From: Ophthalmolycus amberensis
Taxonomy: Eukaryota; Chordata; Actinopteri; Perciformes; Zoarcidae
Assembly (NCBI GenBank): GCA_024529925.1
Contig: JAFEUB010001065.1
Coordinates: forward strand, 248,501-312,500
DNA: 64,000 bases
Direction: 5' to 3'
Below, piece by piece: positions 58,120 through 64,000 of the stretch (its first letter is position 1; each line of letters begins with the position of its first letter). Both the position numbers and the translations under genes were made by a program. The notes beneath the pieces are model-generated. The model saw only the letters and a list, made by a program, of their open reading frames with translations. It did no database searches and was not told the DNA's origin.

Positions 58120-59475
58120 ATATACCGATGTCAGCGTCAAAAGGAGCTGATCGTTGATTTTAGGAGAAAGGAGGCTCAGGCCATGTCCACAATACCACGT
58201 TTCCATTTTAAAACGTGTGTATTTTCAGTTCAGGCTGGAGTTCTAGGGCCCCGACACAGATACGTTTAAAAATGCTCCCAAGGACGGATAAGTTTGAAAA
58301 CTCAAAGGGTACCCCCTCGTGTTTTAAAGTTGTAAAAGTAGCATTGGCTACTTGATTGGGTATCAGCAGTCACGACGTGTCCTACCCTGATTCGTCACGC
58401 CCCTATCACGTGACCCTTTTCCAGAAGAACACAAAAACAACAGCCTTGATTATTGACCGACTACCAGGTTACTTCAACGGGGATAACTGATTACAGGCAT
58501 TGCTGACCTTGTTGTCTATACTATCGGCTGTTGTGCAGTTAAATTCCGCATTTCATAACTGTACTACTGACGAAGCAGCTGTTATTGAAGCGTTATCAGA
58601 CCTACGGAGCGGACGTCTGAAGTCACAGTTTGGGCCTTTGAGGAGGACGATTATTTTGTTCTGCACAACTATAGTTAATCCACACATAAACTATAAAGGA
58701 ACAAAAGCATGGATTGCTCTCCAGTAGGACAGAGACTTCAGCCACCAGCAGAGCTACGAGTGAGAACAGACAACGAAACTGAGAGAGGAGTGAGAGACGT
58801 GTGCTGACCACATTTGTTGACCCAGAATCTAGTTTTAACTTTGATGTGTAAGTGTTAATTTTGAAGTAATTTGATGTGTGTGGAAGAGAGAGATATAGAG
58901 AAAGACCTTGTAACTAAGTCTGAAAAATAAAAGGTCTCAAACCTTCCACGAAATGTGTCTGTTTGAGTTCATAGAGGAAGGTTTTAGGTGAAGAACTATA
59001 GTATCAAGCACTACCTTTCATTATTAAAGACTACTACAATAGTCATATTTTCTGTAACTGAACAACCAATGTAGTCACCTAGAAATACAGAAGAATCTGC
59101 TGCCGTACCACCAGACTACAGGGCAGCTTCTGTCCTAACGCTGTCAGACTCCTCAACTCCACTCATCCTCTATCCTCCACTATAAATAGAAAACATGGAT
59201 GTTATGCAGTTTTTGTACATTACCATACCAGTACCTTTGGCATTACCCTCATTCCCACTATAACCAAGGTTTTCTATTCAGTAAATAGAAAAGGCTCTTT
59301 TAAATTACTTTTTATATTTCTACCTCCAGTACTACTTTTATATAGGCTGTTCTATTTCATTGTTTTCAAGTATTTTGAATATGTTTACAGATTTTCTGTT
59401 TGTGTAGCGCGGAGGGGGCTACAAGTACATTTCATTGTGCAATCCTGTACAATGACAAAGATAAATCCTTGAATA
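58120..59475 (+). mobile_element. L2/Rex-like LINE fragments split by another repeat
   Basis: At 58130-58185 the + strand reads QKELIVDFRRKEAQ, a post-catalytic motif region of L2/Rex-type reverse transcriptases. At 59090-59200 it reads the family's C-terminal end in broken frames, followed by a 3' UTR ending TTTCATTGTGCAATCCTGTA-like. Between them, 58190-58960 looks like a non-autonomous DNA repeat (CATGTCCAC... CACGTTTCCATTTTAAAACG). The nesting is inferred and its junctions were not resolved. Confidence 0.45.
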
Positions 59476-60179
59476 ATATTCCCACTCAGCGTCATCACAG
59501 AACGGATACAAGGACTCTTTCATCTGGTCAGAGACGTGGCGCCCACACAACTGAAACTGCTTTCTGGGAGCTAGACATTGTTTTCCATCGAACCAAAACA
59601 AAGATTGGGGAGTGTACACTTCACGGTGCAAGCATAGCCAGCTAATTGATTTCAGGCCAGATCGTGTTGCTGTGTAATGGAGCAGGCTAACTTGATGATA
59701 AAGCTGGGATGGTCATGGTGATGACTTTCACAGGGACTCCAGCCTCATTTGTTTGTTTGACAGGCTGCAGGGGTGTGTGTGTGTGTGCACGTGTTTTTCT
59801 TCATTTGGCATAAAGGATATGGATTAAGCTATAGAGGTGACAGATGATATGTTTACAGGAGAATGTTTGCTTTCTGCAAAATATTCAATTACAGGGTTTG
59901 TGTGTGTCACCGCCTGTGAATAAACGCGTGTGTGAGAAAGATGGAGTGTGTGCATGCCAAGTCATCTGTGCTTTACAGGCCGTGTGTGAGGGTCACCGGC
60001 CTTTATCAATCACACAGAATTGAGTTTTTTCCTTTCTCACTGTCTCTCGCCTCAATCTAAGCCCCACACTCTTCACTTCTTATTTATCCAGTCCAGATCT
60101 AAACTGATGCTGTCCATTGTCTACTGGAGTTCTGACACAGCACCAACAAAATACCTTAATGTTATTGTTTAGTGGTGTC
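59476..60179. other. Non-coding stretch, nothing recognised
   Basis: A unique-looking block at 59620-59770 could be conserved non-coding DNA. No exon was seen. Confidence 0.3.
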
Positions 60180-60310
60180 GGTGCAGTTGGTGGTACTCAT
60201 ATACTGTATATAAGATATGGATGTAGTCACCATGACGCCACCCATTGGTTTGTGGACTACTTTGAAGCCTTGAGTTCAGCATTTTGGCCATCGCTATCTT
60301 TGTTTACCAC
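60180..60310. repeat. Dispersed teleost repeat (5' part)
   Basis: 'gatgtagtcaccatgacgcc' followed by 'acccattggtttgtggacta' is a hallmark segment of a common fish repeat, believed to be the family of 5925-6370. Confidence 0.5.
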
Positions 60311-60446
60311 AAATGACGCTGAATAAGACAATTTTGGGTGCCGTAAGAATGAAATAGGATCCAGGAGGGCTGGATTGAGAAGAACATCTATAACTTTGAA
60401 GGCTAATGAGAAAGAAAAACATTGCACAGCTGTTTATAGCACTATA

Positions 60447-60628
60447 GCCCCTTTCGGACAGCCTGTTCAAGGACGGACTGTTGTGCCTTTATTCAGCTCC
60501 ACTGTCCTGTATGAAAGGTACGGAGGCAGAATGGGGGGCCGCGGTAGTTTGGTTTAGTGTGAAAAAGCAAAGCCGACGTAGTCCTCCTTCTTTACTGCAG
60601 TATTGCAAACGTTTTGTGTGAAAGGGGC
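60447..60628. mobile_element. Possible small MITE with 9-bp terminal inverted repeats
   Basis: GCCCCTTTC at 60447-60455 and GAAAGGGGC at 60620-60628 bound a 182-bp non-coding segment with palindromic words. No target duplication was found, so this is weak. Confidence 0.3.
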
Positions 60629-61559
60629 AAATTAAACTAGATTTTTCAACTCTGAAAAGTGAAAAATCATTCGATTTTTTGTTCCTGCAATCGCAAAGCA
60701 AACCTGTTAAAGGACGAACGATGTTCACGTTACAGTACAAGTCATATAACAGGAATGTGTGCATGGGAATTTGTGATCGGTCAACTGCAGTGCCTTGCAA
60801 GATGACATATTAAGCTCTGGCAAAAGTTGATCCAGGTTCAAGTTTTTTGCCACAGTCCTTCGTGTCTGCACCCCCACTGAGCGAACACAGGTGGGTGTGA
60901 AAGTTGCATTGTCAGTTCCAGTGTTGGAGAGGATTGTGGGGAGGGGTGTTTCCTAAGCTATTTAACCATCCATCAAACAATTTGAACACTGAAGTACACT
61001 ATCCATACCTAACCTTGACACGGGAGACTGCTGTTTGCTGCGTGGTGCTACGTGCTGTGGATACAATCCACAACAGCTTTGTCAGTGGCTGACACGTCAA
61101 ACTATAATATTCAGGAGGGCTAATGCTAGCCAGCTCTCTCTATTGTCGTCAGGCGGTGGCTCCAATTGCCACAACGTTATGCTTCTAGAAATATGGAACT
61201 TTATACCATAGACATTACTTTATTATTCAATGAACCAAGTCAGCATTTGCACTTGCAATTTGTGGCTCTAATTGTGGTTATAATTGCAATCTGGACAGCA
61301 AAAATAGGTTTGACCGGCCCAGTTTAGTTATGCATCATGATGTAGCTATCTTGAGTTTAGCTGCATGTGGCTGCTGGACAGAGCCATGGTCTGTTTGGAG
61401 ACCAATAACAAAGAAAACAAACATGCAGATTTAGATAAGAAATATCAGTCAACATCAAGTAATGTGTTTTTAAAAAATATGCGTGGAAGCATTTTTCAGT
61501 CAAAGGTGAAACACCACAGATATGATGGGTTATAGTGGGACTTGCCATGCCTGCCCCAT
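60629..61559. other. Non-coding stretch, nothing recognised
   Basis: AT-rich DNA with short ORFs only. Confidence 0.35.
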
Positions 61560-61765
61560 TCATTTTAATAGAACTGACATCAATGCAGAATTGGGATGAT
61601 GTCAGGATGACATAGTGACACTGGATGGATGGATCAAACACAGGACTTTAACCCAAGACACCACTGTCCGTGTCTCCTGTGAAATTCGACTTATTTTAAG
61701 TAGTTTAAATTACGTAACGTACCGTTACTTAGCCTACTTAACTACGTAAGAAACATACTTGGGGG
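61560..61765. repeat. Dispersed repeat, partial copy 3
   Basis: GGATGGATGGATCAAACACAGGA and the following TGTC/GTGAAA words match the first part of the copy at 47304-47650. Confidence 0.4.
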
Positions 61766-62014
61766 AATGAGAATGTGTTGGGCATGCTGTGCTGACAGTG
61801 GTGATGAATATTGTACCGTGCCTGGCTTCCTCTCAGGGGGGTAAACGAAGAGGATTCACAAAGCCTCAGCCTAGTGTTCCTGGAAATCCTCCACAATCCC
61901 ATTTGGTCTTAACTCTCTGCCTCGCCTAATGTGTCCGTAAGCTGGTCTTATCACACCACAGAGAGGGGCAAAGGGGATAGACTGAGATAACTACAGTTGC
62001 ATTGCTAGCAGGTT

Positions 62015-62154
62015 ATGGTGTGCTTCAGCATCACACAGCTTGCTCCATCAAACCAGTTGTACAATAAACTGAGATGCTTCACATGCTCCATCCTGCATGG
62101 CATCCACAAGCAGCAAGACAGAGTGAGAATGACCAGGTGGCAGGACAGCCAGGG

Positions 62155-62197
<43 letters not shown>

Positions 62198-62620
62198 CAT
62201 TATGAATTGGCAGAATATCTCTCTACTGTCAGAGATAGAAAGCAGAGACAGATCCTCACCAAGTACAGGCTCAGTGACCACAAACTGGACATCGAAAAAG
62301 AAAGACACAAAAAGTCATGGCAACCTCAAAATTAAAAATACTCCTATAGGAGAAGGAGATAGGGCATACCTTGCTGCCCAATATGTATTAACATGCCACA
62401 ACCTGAGGGACAGTGAGTGACCTACACACACTGTATATATATATATATATAATTAATAATCAATCTAGATGTTATATTAATGTTATTGTGTATTAATGTT
62501 ATTGTGTATTCATATTATTGTGTATTCATATTATTGTGTATTCATATTATTGTGTTTAATTTTTTTGATGCTTTGGCAATACTGTTTCTAAACTTTCATG
62601 CCAATAAAGCAAATTGAATT
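62015..62620 (+). pseudogene. LINE (L1/Tx1-like) ORF2 3' fragment with tail
   Basis: The + strand encodes a region with RDRKQRQILTKYRLSDHKL, characteristic of the C-terminal part of a fish L1/Tx1-type ORF2. A further stretch, AYLAAQYVLTCHNLRDSE, follows in another frame. Downstream come a TA run, a 17-bp tandem (TATTGTGTATTCATATT-like, 62470-62560) and the typical 3' end ATGCCAATAAAGCAAATTGAATTGAATT. A (GA)n run at 62158-62194 interrupts the coding part. 5'-truncated and non-functional. Confidence 0.65.
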
Positions 62621-63396
62621 GAATTGAGCGAGAGCGAGAGCGAGAGAGAGAGAGAGAGCGAGAGAGAGAAACAAACAGCCAGCTAAGGTGGATAGAAAAG
62701 CTTTATGACTCCATCCCTACTCCACTAGCCTCTTCATTCGAAGCAAATAAATCCTCCATTATTGTGTCTCTATCTTGGGTCTAAAAGCAAGCGTCTTACA
62801 GGGAATTAATCGTGTTGTACGGGAGGGGAGAGGCCATTTCATTTCCTCGTCAAGTTCGGGGAGAATTGTATTGGAAGCCAAGCAGTCACCTGGGAATGGC
62901 CCCCTCTCCTCTTTCCTCTCATTTCCTTGTTTGTGCCATTTGTCTGCTCTGTGCGTCGCAGGCCGGGCCTCGCTCATCTTCTGTCTGTTCAAACATCTCT
63001 GTGTCCTTCTGTTGCTTCATCGCCGCACAATCAAACTTTTTTTTTGATTTTGGCGCAAAGTGTCACCATATTGTTTACAAGTTGCTTGGCTCTACAAGCA
63101 CAGTGAGTCATCGGCCTGAATCTGCGGACTGGCTTGGACACTGAGTAGCAGACATGGAGTCCACCGGTAGGAGATGTGGTTTCAGCTCTGTGTAAGAACT
63201 TGTCAGACTGCATGAATATGAATTGGACTAGAGCTGGAAAAATCAACTTGGAAAAAAAACGTGTGTGAATAAGTGTGTATGCGTGTGTGTGTCCAATTCG
63301 TGGCCAGCCAAGCCTCCTCAGACCTCTAAACAAGCACCATAAATTCACCCTCCACTTACCTGCAGTAAAAATGTCATGAGCAGGGTTTTTATTGGG

Positions 63397-63398
<2 letters not shown>
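62621..63398. other. Purine-rich microsatellite, then unique sequence
   Basis: (GAGC/GAGA)n at 62627-62669 follows the LINE tail. The 62690-63030 stretch is unique-looking and could be conserved non-coding DNA. No exon boundaries were recognised. Confidence 0.35.

Positions 63399-63470
<72 letters not shown>
63399..63470. repeat. (AC)n microsatellite
   Basis: About 35 AC units with one AA interruption. Confidence 0.95.
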
Positions 63471-64000
63471 TGAACCTGCTTAGAAATCACTAAATACACA
63501 CACCCTCACTCTCCTAAGCACACACACCAAAGCCTTTTTCTCCCTGTCTATCTTGTCATTTCCCATAGCTGTCTAGCAGCTTTACATTGGTATTGACATG
63601 ACATGCCGTCGGTACGCAGGGAGTCCATGCTAACAACATTAACCACATAGATCCTGTCACAGCCACTCTGTGACCTCCATAGCCCCCCACCCTCTGACAC
63701 ACAGAAAAGCTGAAATGAAATGACATAATTTAAGCTGGAAACTAAATTGTACATTTAATGTCACAAATATCATCTTCCTCAGAGCAATATTTCATGACAA
63801 TATGTCTTCCAAAAATACACAAAGAATTTAAAGCCATTTTCATGGCCATTTTACCATGGTCTGGATGAATACTCTAAACTGCCTATTTACCGTCAAAAAT
63901 GAATTCACTGGCTGCAAAAAATCGGAATATCTTATTTTCAACACCCTTATCTCTTTAGTGCTTCATCCTCTGAACACCAAGGCGACTGCAACACACAAAG
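63471..64000. other. Non-coding end of window, nothing recognised
   Basis: AT-rich DNA without exon or element signatures. Confidence 0.35.

Overview
The window looks like nuclear DNA of a ray-finned (teleost, probably percomorph) fish. There are no dense prokaryote-style genes. It carries very many long (CA)n and (GA)n tracts, relics of several LINE classes, tRNA-like SINE copies, hAT-type and other terminal-inverted-repeat elements, and a Sushi-like Ty3/gypsy element. The species assignment is inference from repeat content.

Host gene. Only two protein-coding exons of a host gene could be supported, both on the minus strand: a 177-nt exon at 33389-33565 and a terminal coding exon at 3792-3940. 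Both have good splice signals, and their phases fit: the first leaves one base and the second supplies two, rebuilding a Glu codon. They are read as the last two coding exons of one gene, separated by a ~29.4-kb intron. Earlier exons would lie above 33.6 kb or outside the window. The gene was not identified.

Layout. 1-3.8 kb: 3' flank/3' UTR of that gene, with a 27-bp minisatellite. 3.9-33.4 kb: the large intron, holding a minus-strand solo LTR (4.3-5.0 kb), a 1.43-kb 25/27-bp minisatellite (12.4-13.8 kb), a 460-bp pure-purine tract (21.4-21.9 kb), many CA/GA microsatellites and a few old dispersed repeats. 33.6-64 kb: upstream intron or flank crowded with mobile DNA. It holds a LINE 3' tail and SINE-like copy (34.2-34.8), a hAT end (~36.4), an L1/Tx1-like LINE relic (36.6-38.1) abutting an inverted-repeat element (38.1-38.8), CA arrays (39.4-40.5), an L2/Rex-like LINE 3' end with an ATCT tail (41.4-42.0), a SINE (44.2), a complete non-autonomous hAT element (46092-47295), a 2.4-kb palindromic element (47696-50132), an intact-looking LTR retrotransposon (52259-55866) and LINE fragments (58.1-59.5, 62.0-62.6).

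Most interesting. (1) The LTR element has near-identical LTRs and a perfect 5-bp target duplication but no visible protease, RT, RNase H or integrase. It encodes a Gag-like protein whose capsid region stops about halfway and runs into hundreds of residues of Pro/Ala tandem repeats. The expected start of its RNA is exactly complementary over 10 nt to the sequence 2 nt after the 5' LTR, the self-priming arrangement known from Tf1/Sushi elements. (2) The palindromic element has two ~0.85-kb arms, nearly identical by eye, around a 180-nt spacer. It carries four copies (three intact and identical) of a 78-codon ORF and would give a very long hairpin RNA if transcribed.
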